NCBI GenBank assembly: GCA_017307755.1
Contig: JAFKGQ010000015.1
Coordinates: forward strand, 62,001-126,000
Direction: 5' to 3'
Source: Chitinophagaceae bacterium
GTDB taxonomy: Bacteria > Bacteroidota > Bacteroidia > Chitinophagales > Chitinophagaceae
Length of the DNA: 64,000 bases
The translations under genes were made by a program, and so were the position numbers. Of this stretch, positions 1-10,500 are shown in pieces; position 1 is the stretch's first letter; each line of letters begins with the position of its first letter. The notes beneath the pieces were generated by a model. That model ran no database searches. It was not told the DNA's origin and saw only the letters and a program-made list of their open reading frames with translations.

Positions 1-564
1 GAGTCCTTCCGGACTATGGGTGTCTTCTTCCGTTAAACCCAGGAACCTGCCTTTATATTTTATACCGGAAGAGGGATCGATACTTGCATCGCGGATATGG
101 AGCTCGTAGATGATGGCGTCGGTGGGGCGATGACGGGCAGGGTGTTTGTCTTTTGTCCATCCTGCCGGGTCAGTGCTTTTCGGGTCAAAAACAAGGGCTT
201 TTTGTCCATTGGTCCCCACGGCTTTGGCATAGGGGTCGGGTACTGCATGGTTCCAATGTCCGTCGATGTTTACGCGGAAATTATACCAGGCGCCCCGTTG
301 GTCGCCATCGAGCCGGATATACCAGGTGCCTGAAGGGCCTTTTTGCATGTCGATGGTCTTATAAGCCGTGGAGTCATTGCATGAATGGTACAGCAGCAAT
401 TGTGCGGTCGTGGCTGGAGGGCTCCATATGCGGAAGGTGGATGCCGCCGGCGTATAATGAAGGCCAAGATCAGGGCCTGTATAGACAGGGTATTGATCAT
501 ACCCGGAGGGGTTGGGTGTGCCGATAGTAAAGAGAAAGGGTAGGAGCATAAATAGGAAATTCAT
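1..564 (-). CDS. pulA: Type I pullulanase, N-terminal part (runs off the left edge)
   Basis: Only the first 188 codons are present; the reading frame is open to base 1. The protein starts with a short hydrophobic signal-like segment (MNFLFMLLPFLFTIG). A region resembling the CBM48/pullulanase N-terminal domain follows (LGLHYTPAASTFRIWSPPA, then GTWYIRLDGDQRG). The short motif YELHIRD, characteristic of type I pullulanases at the entry to the GH13 barrel, lies near residue 160. Family members are debranching enzymes that cut alpha-1,6 bonds in pullulan, glycogen or starch limit dextrins. The signal-like start suggests export. The ATG at 564-562 is the first in frame. The gene diverges from the permease at 738, and I see no clear promoter in the 173-base gap. 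The catalytic residues lie outside the window, so activity cannot be judged. Confidence 0.88.
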   Translation of the reverse strand, partial: MNFLFMLLPFLFTIGTPNPSGYDQYPVYTGPDLGLHYTPAASTFRIWSPPATTAQLLLYHSCNDSTAYKTIDMQKGPSGTWYIRLDGDQRGAWYNFRVNIDGHWNHAVPDPYAKAVGTNGQKALVFDPKSTDPAGWTKDKHPARHRPTDAIIYELHIRDASIDPSSGIKYKGRFLGLTEEDTHSPEGL

Positions 565-737
565 TATGCGTAATTGTTACACAATATATGTTTTTGGGTT
601 CATTTGGTCAACCGGACAGGGCGTGTATCAAAAACGGACAGTCCTGCCGGGGGAGAGTGGTTGTAATTTTTTGAAGGTTAGGGACTTATGAAGCTGGGCG
701 TTTTTTTGTGAATTATAAGAGGACCAAACACTACCGG

Positions 738-3176
738 ATGATACGCAATTATTTTCTGACAGCCTGGAGGAACCTGAGATTACACAGGCTGAACGCTATA
801 ATCAATATAGCGGGATTGACCGTGGCTTTTACCGTCTGTATCCTGTTGTTTCTGATGGTGCATTTTGAATTTTCCTTTGACAAATTCCTAAAGAACAACA
901 ATAGTCTCTATATGGCTTACAATCTTGGTCATGCTCCTGACGGGGATGACAAAGGAGAGGCGTTTGGCTATCCGGCTGCCCCCACCTTTAAGAAAGAGGT
1001 GCCTGGTATCCTCAGGACGACAAGCTATATGTATGGAGGGAGAGGAATCCGTTATAAGGACAAGGAGGTGGGCAAGGACATCCAGCTTGTGAGCCCTGAT
1101 TTCTTTGACATGTTTGGTTTCCCGGTCATGTCGGGTACCAGGTCAAATCCTTTGTCGGATGTTGGGAATGTAGTGCTTAGCCAGTCGGCAGCTACTGCCG
1201 TATTTGGGAAGGAAGACCCGGTGGGTAAGACTGTGAAGGTAAAGGTTGGTAATAGATGGCAGGACCTGACTGTGACGGCGGTTGTACAGGATGCGCCCGA
1301 TAATTCCAGTATTCAGTTCAATATCCTTGCCCGTATAGAGCTGGCCGGCAATTATGTGGAAGATAAAAATGAATGGAACCATCAGAATCACCCTGTGTAT
1401 GTGCAGCTGGCGCCCAATGCGACCCCGCAACAGGTGGAAGCAGGATTGAGGGGTCTGGTGAAGAAATACCACCTGGCGGACGAAGATCATCTCAAGGCGA
1501 AAGGTTTCCGCAGGGATGTCTATGGGGATATGTATGCGATCAAGCTGGCGCCGTATAGTTCTCTTCATTTTGACGTGGCGCTCGGGAGAGGCCCCACTGT
1601 ATCGAAAAGTTATTTATATATCCTTGTTCTTATAGCAGTGGTAGTACTGGTGATTGCCTGTTTCAATTTTGTCAATCTCAATGTGGCGCGTGCCTTTACC
1701 CGTGCAAAGGAAGTTGGGGTCCGTAAGACCATTGGCGCCGGAAGGGGACAGATCTTTTTCCAGCTGTGGACGGAAAGCCTTTTATTATTTGCCGTTGCGC
1801 TTTTCATCGCCCTTGGGGCGGTTGTCCTGTTGCTGAAGCCCTTTAACCAACTGTTTGTGGAAAAGCTGACCATGCAGGCGCTGTCACAACCTGCGATCAT
1901 TGTGTATGTGATAGTGGGGATGCTCCTGGTGTCGTTTATGGCCGGGGGGTATCCCGCCTGGCTGGTGGCCCGGTTCAGAACCGTGGAAGTATTAAAGGGG
2001 AAGGTTTCCGTGGGGCGCAGTGCGTTGTTGAGGAACGGTCTTATCACTTTTCAATTCATCCTGGCCAGTCTGTTGATCTGTAGTACCATCGTCATTTACC
2101 GGCAATTCCAGTATATGCGCAAGGCGCCCCTGGGTTTTGAGCAGGAGTCCGTGATCAGTATACCTGTAAAGAGCGGAGAGAACTCGCTCAGGTACATCAG
2201 GGAAATGCGGCAGCGGCTTGGTTCTCAACCGCAGGTGGTCAGCGTGACAGGCAGCTCGGGCAACATCGGTATCGGAGAGGATCGCAGCCAGAGTGCCTGG
2301 AGCATTGGGTTTGACTATAATGGCAAAGCCATCGAAACCGAGATGCTGATAGTGGATTATGACTTTTTGGAAACGCTTGGGATCAAGCTGCTTGCCGGCA
2401 GAAGCTTTAGCAAAGAATACCCCGCGGATACGGCGGCGGGTACGCGGAATGTCATCGTTTCCGAGAGTATGGCCCGTCAATTTCATGAGAAGAATGTGGT
2501 AGGGATGTCCTTTTATTCGGACAGTTCTGCGCCCAAGTGGAATATCGTCGGACTTATACCGGACATTCATCTGCACAGTCTGCACGAGAAGCTGGGCGCC
2601 CTGACACTGGAAATGGCCAAGCCGAAATCCCATTCTTCCCTGGGGTATATCCTGGTGAAGGTGAGGACCGATAACCTGGTGAAGGCGATGACGCTGGTGC
2701 GCGATACTTATAAGGCGATAGAGCCTGACAATACCGTCAACCCATCTTATCTCACGGAGAATACCTACCGCTGGTATGCAAAAGAAGAGCGATTGTCCAC
2801 CCTATTCTGTTCGGCGGCCTCTATCGCCATCCTGCTGTCCTGTCTGGGTTTGTTTGCTATCGTATCGCTGGTGATCGGCAAGCGTCGTAAGGAGATAGGC
2901 GTACGCAAGGTATTAGGCGCATCGGTGGCGGGGATCACCGGGCTTCTGTCAAAAGAGTTCCTACGGCTCGTAGCCCTGGCCTTTATTATCGCCACGCCTA
3001 TCGCCTGGTATTTTTTAAGCAGATGGCTCCAGGATTTTCCCTATCGTATTGCTATCAGCTGGTGGATATTTCCCCTGGCGGGGTTTTCAGCCCTGGCGAT
3101 CGCGTTGGGGACGATCAGCGTGTTGACGGTGCGCGCCTCTCTGGCAAACCCCGTAAAGAGTTTGAGGACTGAGTAA
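738..3176 (+). CDS. MacB/FtsX-type ABC transporter permease
   Basis: This 812-residue inner-membrane protein belongs to the duplicated MacB_PCD plus FtsX family common in Bacteroidota. The first transmembrane segment follows the start (near LNAIINIAGLTVAF). A large periplasmic core with a YGGRG stretch comes next. Two FtsX blocks each carry the cytoplasmic signature, AKEVGVRKTIGAGRGQI in the middle and RRKEIGVRKVLGASVAG near the C terminus. I chose ATG 738 (MIRNYFLTAWRNL), which matches the usual start of the family, over an upstream in-frame GTG at 708. No ATPase or membrane-fusion partner is adjacent, so the substrate is unknown. It resembles the protein at 57371-59731. Peptide or lipid export, or envelope signalling, is the family-level guess. 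Confidence 0.93.
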   Translation: MIRNYFLTAWRNLRLHRLNAIINIAGLTVAFTVCILLFLMVHFEFSFDKFLKNNNSLYMAYNLGHAPDGDDKGEAFGYPAAPTFKKEVPGILRTTSYMYGGRGIRYKDKEVGKDIQLVSPDFFDMFGFPVMSGTRSNPLSDVGNVVLSQSAATAVFGKEDPVGKTVKVKVGNRWQDLTVTAVVQDAPDNSSIQFNILARIELAGNYVEDKNEWNHQNHPVYVQLAPNATPQQVEAGLRGLVKKYHLADEDHLKAKGFRRDVYGDMYAIKLAPYSSLHFDVALGRGPTVSKSYLYILVLIAVVVLVIACFNFVNLNVARAFTRAKEVGVRKTIGAGRGQIFFQLWTESLLLFAVALFIALGAVVLLLKPFNQLFVEKLTMQALSQPAIIVYVIVGMLLVSFMAGGYPAWLVARFRTVEVLKGKVSVGRSALLRNGLITFQFILASLLICSTIVIYRQFQYMRKAPLGFEQESVISIPVKSGENSLRYIREMRQRLGSQPQVVSVTGSSGNIGIGEDRSQSAWSIGFDYNGKAIETEMLIVDYDFLETLGIKLLAGRSFSKEYPADTAAGTRNVIVSESMARQFHEKNVVGMSFYSDSSAPKWNIVGLIPDIHLHSLHEKLGALTLEMAKPKSHSSLGYILVKVRTDNLVKAMTLVRDTYKAIEPDNTVNPSYLTENTYRWYAKEERLSTLFCSAASIAILLSCLGLFAIVSLVIGKRRKEIGVRKVLGASVAGITGLLSKEFLRLVALAFIIATPIAWYFLSRWLQDFPYRIAISWWIFPLAGFSALAIALGTISVLTVRASLANPVKSLRTE

Positions 3177-3259
3177 AATTTGGCATAAATACTGTATATT
3201 TAATTCTGACCCTCTCAGACTGCCTTCGCATATTTTTTCATTCTTAAACTCAGGTTTTT

Positions 3260-3586
3260 ATGGGAAAGTTTGTGATCACTACCAGAAAGAACGGCGAATT
3301 CCAATTTGTTTTAAAGGCTTCCAACGGCGAAATTATCCTTGTCAGTGAAGGTTATAATGCCAAGGCCGGCTGTCTTAACGGTATCGACTCCGTCAAAAAG
3401 AATTCTCCGATGGACGATCGTTATGACAGAAAAAAATCTACTAACGGCAAATTCTACTTTAATCTGAAAGCCACCAATGGCCAGGTCATCGGCACCAGCG
3501 AAATGTACGAAGCTGAATCGAGCCGGGATAATGGTATCGAATCCGTAAAGAAGAACGCACCCGATGCCACAGTAAGCGATCAGTAG
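3260..3586 (+). CDS. YegP-family protein (DUF1508, two repeats)
   Basis: This small 108-residue protein is built from two tandem copies of the DUF1508/YegP motif. The first is GEFQFVLKASNGEIILVSEGY...GIDSVKKNSP and the second is GKFYFNLKATNGQVIGTSEMY...GIESVKKNAP. Each repeat is about 50 residues and they share obvious internal similarity. The family is widespread and uncharacterised, and the biochemical role is not known. There is no signal peptide, so it is probably cytoplasmic. It sits 83 bases after the permease and 62 bases before the patatin gene. An AT-rich patch with TATATTTA at 3195-3202 could be a promoter -7 element, but I see no correctly spaced TTTG. Confidence 0.9.
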   Translation: MGKFVITTRKNGEFQFVLKASNGEIILVSEGYNAKAGCLNGIDSVKKNSPMDDRYDRKKSTNGKFYFNLKATNGQVIGTSEMYEAESSRDNGIESVKKNAPDATVSDQ

Positions 3587-3648
3587 ATATAGTGGTGGAA
3601 TATAGTGTAATTTTCATATATTTAGCGTGTTGTATTAAACCCTTTCGT

Positions 3649-5640
3649 ATGGACGACACACTAATAACCACCCTCACGCCTTCGTACGACCCCGCTGCGG
3701 ACAAGACCGACAAATTCCAGCTGACTTTTACTTCATTGAAGACGCCTTTCAGGAAAATAGCCATGGCCTTGTCCGGTGGAGGTTTTCGCGCCGCCAGTTT
3801 TAGCACTGGGGCTATGAGCTATCTGCACCAGGTGCAATATGGCGAAGGCCGCAACTTGCTGGACAACGTGGAATTTATCTCTTCCGCTTCGGGAGGGACT
3901 TTTCCGGGTATCCTGTATTCGGCCTATGCAAAGAAGGGTATCTCCTTTGGAAAAGTATACAAGGACATGTTGTCCTTTATGGAGGGGGAGACCTTATTGG
4001 AAGATGTGTTACGGCTGCTGAATGATGATAAGTCCTGGGATGGGGAGGAAAAGAACAGGAATCTGATCAATGCCTTTGCAAAAATTTATGATGCGAAGCT
4101 TTTCAAGGGGGAAGTTTTTGGGGTGTATTGGGAGAAGGGCGGGCGTGAGATCGAAGTATGTTTTAATGCTACCGAATTCACCCGTGGTCTGTCTTTTCGC
4201 TGGCAAACCAATGGCGGTCTGCTCAGGGATAAGACCTTTGACGCGGGCAAAACGGGGAATGCCTATATCAATATTGACAAGACGACACAGGCGCACCTGG
4301 AAACACTGCAGCGGATAAAGCTGGGAGATATCATGGCTTCTTCCTCCTGTTTTCCCGGAGGTTTTGAACCCATTGTATATCCCGAGGATTTTAGCTATTC
4401 TGTCCTTCGGGATGGAAAACAAGGGGGGCAAGGGCTTAGCAGCGAAAAGCTACAGCAGGCGATGATCGTTACGAACTATGACAATGAGCCCAAGGTATTG
4501 GATGGGGCTATCGGATTGATGGATGGCGGGGTGGATGACAACCAGGGGTTGTATAGCGCCATCCTTGCGGACACTCGTCGAAGAAAATCTGATAAGAACA
4601 ACGGGTTTGATCTTATCATGGTGACGGATGTGGCGAGTTACTTTATGGACCCTTATCTGCCGCCAAAGCCGGAGATAAAAGGGGGTTGGAGGAAAAAGAA
4701 TATCGAGGGGTTATTGAAGGAGGCGGGTAAGGTTATCGACCGGGCTAATAAGTGGATAAGGATCATTTTTTGGTTGGGGTTGATCCTGCTGGGGATCTCG
4801 GTGGCATTATTGGTGCAGCATGACGAAGGCCCCTGGAGGAATATCGGGTTCTTTCTTTTGTCGCCGGCTATCTTATTATTATTGTTGTGGGTGGCTGCAT
4901 TAGCAGGCAAACGGTTTATCCCCCAGATAGGGCGGATATCGGCTTTTCTGGATGCATCGGACAGGGCTGTATTGGCCTCTTTGAAAGAGCAGCTACCTGC
5001 CGCGGGGGTATTATCGGATGAAGCGTTGGGATCATTGACGAAGTATTTGAAGCAGGCCCGGTTCAGCGTGTTGGAACAAATGCTAAAGACTCGGCTCAAT
5101 TCGACGTTGAGCATGGTGATGGACATCAATCTCAAACAGACGCGCCGGCTCATATTCGATATTTTTTTTGGCAACTTTTATGGACAGGATGTGTGGATGA
5201 ACCGGCGTGCTTTCAATGTCATTTATGAGTTAAGCGCTTTTAACAAGGCCAGCCGGGAGAAATCCATCAGGAAGAAATTTGCGGGAGATACGGCTGCACA
5301 GTCGGTGTTGCTGGATGGTTGTCTGGAATTAAATGCCGTGGCGGAAGAGGCGCGGAATATGGGTACGACCTTATGGTATGATCATAAGGATGCGAAGGAT
5401 AAGAAGATGATGAAGGTGGTGGCTTGCGGTCAGTTCACCACTTGTGCGAAGCTGCTGGAATATGCGCTTGACCTGGAGCAGACGATGAAGGAGGAGGAGG
5501 CTTTGCCGGAAGCGCAGCGGAGTATCCTGCTTTCACAGGAGGAGAGAAAATTATTTGATAAGGTAAAGGGGCAATTGGAGAGTGACTGGGACGTATTTAA
5601 AACGAATCCTTATTTCCTGTACGAAGAGATGGATAAATAA
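3649..5640 (+). CDS. Patatin-like phospholipase with membrane anchor
   Basis: This 663-residue protein has a patatin hydrolase core. The oxyanion loop is GGGFR (residues 43-47), the probable nucleophile is Ser81 in SSASGG, and the dyad partner is Asp292 in MDGG. Patatins are Ser-Asp lipid acyl hydrolases. Unusually, two hydrophobic helices follow the core at about residues 380-435 (IIFWLGLILLGISVALLV and FFLLSPAILLLLLWVAAL), then a roughly 230-residue charged C-terminal region that I do not recognise. No signal peptide is visible, so the core is probably on the cytoplasmic side of the inner membrane. I chose ATG 3649 over a GTG at 3592, because the 3592-3648 stretch is AT-rich and promoter-like (TATATTTAG). 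Confidence 0.9.
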   Translation: MDDTLITTLTPSYDPAADKTDKFQLTFTSLKTPFRKIAMALSGGGFRAASFSTGAMSYLHQVQYGEGRNLLDNVEFISSASGGTFPGILYSAYAKKGISFGKVYKDMLSFMEGETLLEDVLRLLNDDKSWDGEEKNRNLINAFAKIYDAKLFKGEVFGVYWEKGGREIEVCFNATEFTRGLSFRWQTNGGLLRDKTFDAGKTGNAYINIDKTTQAHLETLQRIKLGDIMASSSCFPGGFEPIVYPEDFSYSVLRDGKQGGQGLSSEKLQQAMIVTNYDNEPKVLDGAIGLMDGGVDDNQGLYSAILADTRRRKSDKNNGFDLIMVTDVASYFMDPYLPPKPEIKGGWRKKNIEGLLKEAGKVIDRANKWIRIIFWLGLILLGISVALLVQHDEGPWRNIGFFLLSPAILLLLLWVAALAGKRFIPQIGRISAFLDASDRAVLASLKEQLPAAGVLSDEALGSLTKYLKQARFSVLEQMLKTRLNSTLSMVMDINLKQTRRLIFDIFFGNFYGQDVWMNRRAFNVIYELSAFNKASREKSIRKKFAGDTAAQSVLLDGCLELNAVAEEARNMGTTLWYDHKDAKDKKMMKVVACGQFTTCAKLLEYALDLEQTMKEEEALPEAQRSILLSQEERKLFDKVKGQLESDWDVFKTNPYFLYEEMDK

Positions 5641-5717
5641 AACAGATTTTATCTTTCCGTTAAGTTTCCTAACTTGGCTGCGGCAATGTGTCTGTTTTTT
5701 GCAATTTGCATGCTGAT

Positions 5718-6284
5718 ATGAAAAATTTGTCGCAGGCTGCGGATCTACCAAAACTGATCTCTCTCAAAGAAGGCGACCATGCCGCTTTTCTGGATGTATA
5801 TAATTTGTTGCACATCAAAATATTTCGCTTCTTTTTTAAGAGAGTACTCCTGCATGACACCGCAAAAGATCTCACACAGCAATGTTTTATAAGATTATGG
5901 CAGTACCGGCACACCTTATCTGAAGAACATTCCATGGAAAAGCAGGTGTTTATCATCGCCCGCAATCTGCTGATCAACCATATCAAGAAAGAAACCACCC
6001 GGAAGAGGCTGCAGCTCCTGCATAGCCAAACCCTTGGAAAAGAAATGGTTCAACCTTCCACGGCCGGTCATTTTGAAGTCTCCAGCGAAGTCAGCGCCGC
6101 CATTGATACCCTTCCCCCCATCCGCAAAAAGGTCATCATGCTCAAGGCTTTTTATGGGTGCAGCAACAAGGAGATAGCTGCCCAGATGAGCATCTCTATC
6201 AAGACTGTGGAGGACCATGTCAGCAAAGCTTTCCGTCATATCCGGCAGGCGGGGGGAGAAAAATTATTTCCACAGCAGGGGTAA
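5718..6284 (+). CDS. ECF RNA polymerase sigma factor (locus A)
   Basis: This is a 188-residue sigma-70 of the extracytoplasmic-function type. Region 2 is seen around DLTQQCFIRLWQYR, the -10-recognising part of the fold. Region 4 is the helix-turn-helix NKEIAAQMSISIKTVEDHVSKAFRHI. It is followed 54 bases later by a FecR-type anti-sigma and then SusC/SusD, the usual Bacteroidota arrangement in which binding of a nutrient at the outer membrane releases the sigma factor to transcribe the uptake operon. ATG 5718 (MKNLSQ) is preferred to a GTG at 5688. The variable linker between regions 2 and 4 is short, as expected for ECF factors. Confidence 0.93.
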   Translation: MKNLSQAADLPKLISLKEGDHAAFLDVYNLLHIKIFRFFFKRVLLHDTAKDLTQQCFIRLWQYRHTLSEEHSMEKQVFIIARNLLINHIKKETTRKRLQLLHSQTLGKEMVQPSTAGHFEVSSEVSAAIDTLPPIRKKVIMLKAFYGCSNKEIAAQMSISIKTVEDHVSKAFRHIRQAGGEKLFPQQG

Positions 6285-6338
6285 ACAGTCCTTTCAACTG
6301 TACATATATTTATCGAAATCCTTTCATAGTCCGAATGC

Positions 6339-7421
6339 ATGCAGAAGATAACTGACGAATTGATCGAAAAATTTTTGAGTGGAAATTGCACCGAAGAGGA
6401 AGCTGCGATTGTGCTGGACTATTTAAAGGATAATCCTGAAGAGCGGTATCTGCTGGATGAGTATGAGCGGACTGATGGGGAAACGCCTCTTCCCGAAGGC
6501 TACCGGGAGGAAATGCTGGCTTTTATAACGGAGGCTACTGGTAAAGGAGAGCAGGAAGTATTGGAAGCGGACAATAGTTCCAGGAGAGGGCGTCTCCGGC
6601 CATTATGGAAATGGGCTGCTGCTGCCGCCGTGATGATCCTATTGGTCAAAGGATGGTCTTATCTACAGCCGGGCGGCAGCGTAACGGGTGAGAAACTGGC
6701 GGTGTACCATGCTCCGGAAGCTGCCTGGATAGAAAAATACAATCACGGAAAAAAAGAGATGTTATTGCAGCTGCCTGACAGCTCGAAGGTTCGTCTGCTG
6801 CCCGGGGGGCGTATACGGTATCGCAAGGACCTTGGAAGCGATTCCCCGCGGGATGTACAGATCATGGGGAAGGCTTTTTTTGATGTGGCGAAGAACCTGA
6901 ACGCTCCTTTTACCGTGTATAGTGATGGATTGCAGACCAGGGTATTGGGCACTTCCTTTGAGGTGAATGCCAATCCTTACAGCGACAAGATAAAAATAAG
7001 ATTGTATACGGGGAAGGTCCTGGTATCACTGGAAGGCGCGCCGGATATCCAGGAGCAGAAGGACTATTATCTTTCGCCTGGTCAGGAGCTAATTTTTAGC
7101 AGGAGCACCCGGAATGTAGCTATCAATGAGCCAGAGAAGCGTCCTGATGCGTCCGTTGCCAGATCGCATCCTTTGAAAGCCGACACTATATCCAACTGGT
7201 ACATGTTCAACAACCAGAAGCTGGCTGATGTATTTGATCAACTGTCGGCCATTTACAATGTGAGTATCGAATATTCTCATGAAGACCTCCACAACATGTA
7301 TTTTATAGGGCGACTTGAAAAAAGGGATTCGTTGCTCGAGATCATACAAGACATAGCACTACTGAACCATTTATCCGTGACCAGTCTTAACGGCAAGTAC
7401 ATTATTAAGAAAGGTAAGTAA
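6339..7421 (+). CDS. FecR-family anti-sigma factor (locus A)
   Basis: This 360-residue single-pass inner-membrane regulator has a cytoplasmic N-terminal sigma-binding part beginning MQKITDELIEKFLSGNCTEE. One transmembrane helix lies at about residues 90-108 (WKWAAAAAVMILLV). The periplasmic FecR domain contains the typical VRLLPGGRIRYRKD and GKAFFDVAKN stretches. A C-terminal DUF4974-like, secretin/STN-like fold follows (KLADVFDQLSAIYNVSIEY). FecR proteins hold the sigma factor until an outer-membrane receptor signals through its STN domain. The SusC that follows lacks an STN domain, so the upstream signal is unclear. A hairpin at 7460-7474 separates this gene from SusC. Confidence 0.93.
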   Translation: MQKITDELIEKFLSGNCTEEEAAIVLDYLKDNPEERYLLDEYERTDGETPLPEGYREEMLAFITEATGKGEQEVLEADNSSRRGRLRPLWKWAAAAAVMILLVKGWSYLQPGGSVTGEKLAVYHAPEAAWIEKYNHGKKEMLLQLPDSSKVRLLPGGRIRYRKDLGSDSPRDVQIMGKAFFDVAKNLNAPFTVYSDGLQTRVLGTSFEVNANPYSDKIKIRLYTGKVLVSLEGAPDIQEQKDYYLSPGQELIFSRSTRNVAINEPEKRPDASVARSHPLKADTISNWYMFNNQKLADVFDQLSAIYNVSIEYSHEDLHNMYFIGRLEKRDSLLEIIQDIALLNHLSVTSLNGKYIIKKGK

Positions 7422-7459
7422 GCCTTAGTCCAACGACACATACTGACAAAATTTAAAAA

Positions 7460-7474
7460 CGCCGTCGAACGGCG
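7460..7474. promoter_or_regulatory. Small perfect hairpin between FecR and SusC (locus A)
   Basis: CGCCGT and ACGGCG form a perfect 6-bp inverted repeat around a CGA triloop, 39 bases before the SusC start. No U-run follows directly (ATGGGAATTTC comes next), so it is not a textbook terminator. It could be a processing site or weak attenuator dividing the regulator transcript from the transporter transcript. Confidence 0.35.
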
Positions 7475-7512
7475 ATGGGAATTTCTTTGCTAACAATCGA
7501 AAAAACTACACG

Positions 7513-10500
7513 ATGAGAAAAGATCTATTTACAGCCGGCGGGTGGCCGGCGTTGTTTCTCACCTTGATCTTATCCGGCATTACAGGTCTGTCTGCGCGTG
7601 CGCAGGACAAAACAGGCAGTGTCATGGGTATTGTCCGTAATGATATGGGTGATCCATTGATGGGGGTTTCCGTCCTTGCGACCAATGCAGAGACGGGGTT
7701 GTCTTCGGGCACACAGACCGACTCATCGGGCATATTTCATTTTGCAAAGCTGCCTGTGCGGGGTCGTTATAATTTTTCTTTTAGCGGTGTAGGTTTTCAA
7801 CAGCAGACCCTCACCGGATATATTTTAAAGGCGGATGCTTCCACCTCCATCATCGTCAGGCTAAAGGGTCAGGTGGGTTCGTTGAGTGAAGTGGTGGTAG
7901 TCGGCTATGGGACACAGAAGAAGGTCAATCTCACCGGCGCTGTTGCACAGGTCAGCGGAGATGTGCTGGACAGGAGGTCCATACCCAATCTAACGCAGGG
8001 TCTGCAGGGGCTTATTCCCAATCTAAACCTGTTGCCTCCGGATGGTAAGCCTATCTCTTCGGCTATTTACAACATAAGGGGCGCCACTTCCATCGGTCAG
8101 GGTGGGAATGCGCTGGTGCTGATAGATGGCGTGCAGGGTGACCCCAGCCTGTTGAACCCCAATGACGTGGCCAGTGTCACGGTGCTGAAAGACGCCGCCT
8201 CGGCCGCGGTCTATGGGGCAAGGGCCGCCTTTGGCGTGGTACTGATCACCACGAAGACGCCTGCGAAGGGGAAAACGACTATCACTTATTCTTCCAACTA
8301 TTCCATCAAGAGTCCCACTACAGTGCCAAAGATCGAGTCCAATGGGTACAAGTATATCGTGATGTTTGATTCTGCCTGGAGGGGGTGGAACGATTATCCC
8401 ATCATACCGGCTGCCGGCGTCAACAAGACACAACCTTTTAGCAAGGATTATCTCAACGAGTATGCTAAGCGGGATGCGGACCCCAGTCTGCCTAAGGTGG
8501 ATGTGGGGAGCAACGGTAACTATGTTTACTATGGCAACACCAATTGGTACGACCTTCTTTATAAAAAACACAATGCCGCCATCGATCAGAACCTGTCCCT
8601 CTCCGGCAGCGCCGGCAAGGCCAGTTATTATGTGACAGGCAGGTATTTTGGCCAGGATGGGTTATTCCGTTTTAATTCCGATGACTATCACATGTACAAC
8701 CTTACGGCAAAGGGCAATATAGAATTGCTGCCCTGGCTGGACGTGTATAACTATACGCAGTTTACCAGCCGGGATTATCACAATCCGCTGAATGTCGGTG
8801 AGGGCGGTGGTATATGGAGAAATATGGCTGACGAAGCGCATCCTTCTTCCATGCTGTTCAACCCTGACGGAACGTTGACCTTTTCCGCTGCATATACAGT
8901 GGGGGACTTCTGGTATGGCAAGAACGGGATCGATCTGAACAGCCAGGTCATCCGGAACACGACGGGTTTTGTCGCCAGACTGCTGAACAATAAACTGCGC
9001 ATCAAAGGCGATCTTACTTTCCAGAACACGGACAGCAGTCTGAAGCAGAGAAGGGTACAGGTGCCTTATAGTGTCACGCCCGGTGTCATCGCCTATGTAG
9101 GAACTACGACCAACGATCTGAAGAGCGCATCGAACAAGACACAGTATCTTGCCACGAACATCTATGGTGAATATGAGAATACTTTTGGCGGTGACCATTA
9201 TTTCAAGGCAATGGTTGGATATAACTATGAACAATCCACCTTTAATGCGTTCAGCGCACAGCGGAACGGCATCATCAATGGCAATGCCTCGGACCTCAAC
9301 CTGACGGTGGGCCAAAACATCACTACTGCCGGGGGGTATGAGAAGTGGGCGATCCTGGGTGGATTTGGCAGGTTGAACTATGCCTTTAAGGACAGGTACC
9401 TGGTGGAATTTGATGCCCGCTATGACGGATCGTCCAAATTCCCTTCCAATCAGCGGTATGCCTTTTTCCCTTCTGTGTCAGCGGGATGGCGTCTGGCCAA
9501 GGAGGCTTTCTGGAATGTGGACCCTAAGGCTATCTCCGACATAAAGATCAGGGGATCTTATGGTTCGTTGGGGAATGGGAACATCGACTCTTATGTGTAC
9601 CAGGAGTTGTTGAAGATCTATCAGTCCGGGCGTGTCATCAACACTGTACGGCCTCAGGCTACCAGCATGCCGAATGTCATACCCGATGGGCTTACCTGGG
9701 AGAAAGCTACTACCAAGGATCTGGGGATGGATGTTTCGGCCCTCAATAACCGACTGACCTTCACCGGTGACATTTATGCCCGTATCACTTCGAATATGTT
9801 CACCGTGGGCAAGACTCTACCGGCTGTATTTGGGACCACCGTACCCAAGGGTAATTATGCGGATATGCGTACGACGGGGTGGGAAGCTTCCGTTTCCTGG
9901 CGTGACCAATTCAAGGTAGCCGGCAAGCCCTTACATTACAGCGTAGGGGTCTGGATGTCGGACAATCAATCCACCATTACCAGGTATAACAACGCTACCA
10001 GGCTGCTGACGGATTATTATGCGGGGCAGAAACTGGGTGAAATATGGGGGTATACCAACGACGGGTTTTGGACAGATGCGGACAATCCTGCTGTCAATGG
10101 TCCCAAGTTCCAACCTATATTCAAGGCCTCCAATACAGGCAAGTGGCTGCCGGGCGACCTCAAGTACAGAGATCTGAACAAGGATGGGGTAGTGAATAAT
10201 GGGAATAACACGGTGGATAGCTCAGGAGATCTGCGTATTATCGGCAACAGCATACCTCGTTACACCTATGGCATTAACCTGAATGCCGACTGGGAAGGAT
10301 TTTTTATCAGTCTGTTCTTCCAGGGGGTAGGCAAGCGGGATTGGTACCCGGGTTCCGAAGCGGACGTTTTTTGGGGACAGCTCAACCGTCCTTATAACTT
10401 TCTGCTGAAGTACCAGGAAGGAAAGATATGGAGCCCACAGAATCCCAACACTTATTTCCCGCGGTACCGCGGTTACACGGCGCAGAACAGCCAGGGCGAG

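Noticed and set aside
708..737. GTG start for the first MacB-like permease
   Set aside because: The ATG at 738 matches the family's usual IRNYFLTAWRNL-type start.
3179..3202. Promoter for the YegP-like gene (TTTG plus TATATTTA)
   Set aside because: The spacing between the two elements is only 12 bases, too short for the Bacteroidota -33/-7 pattern.
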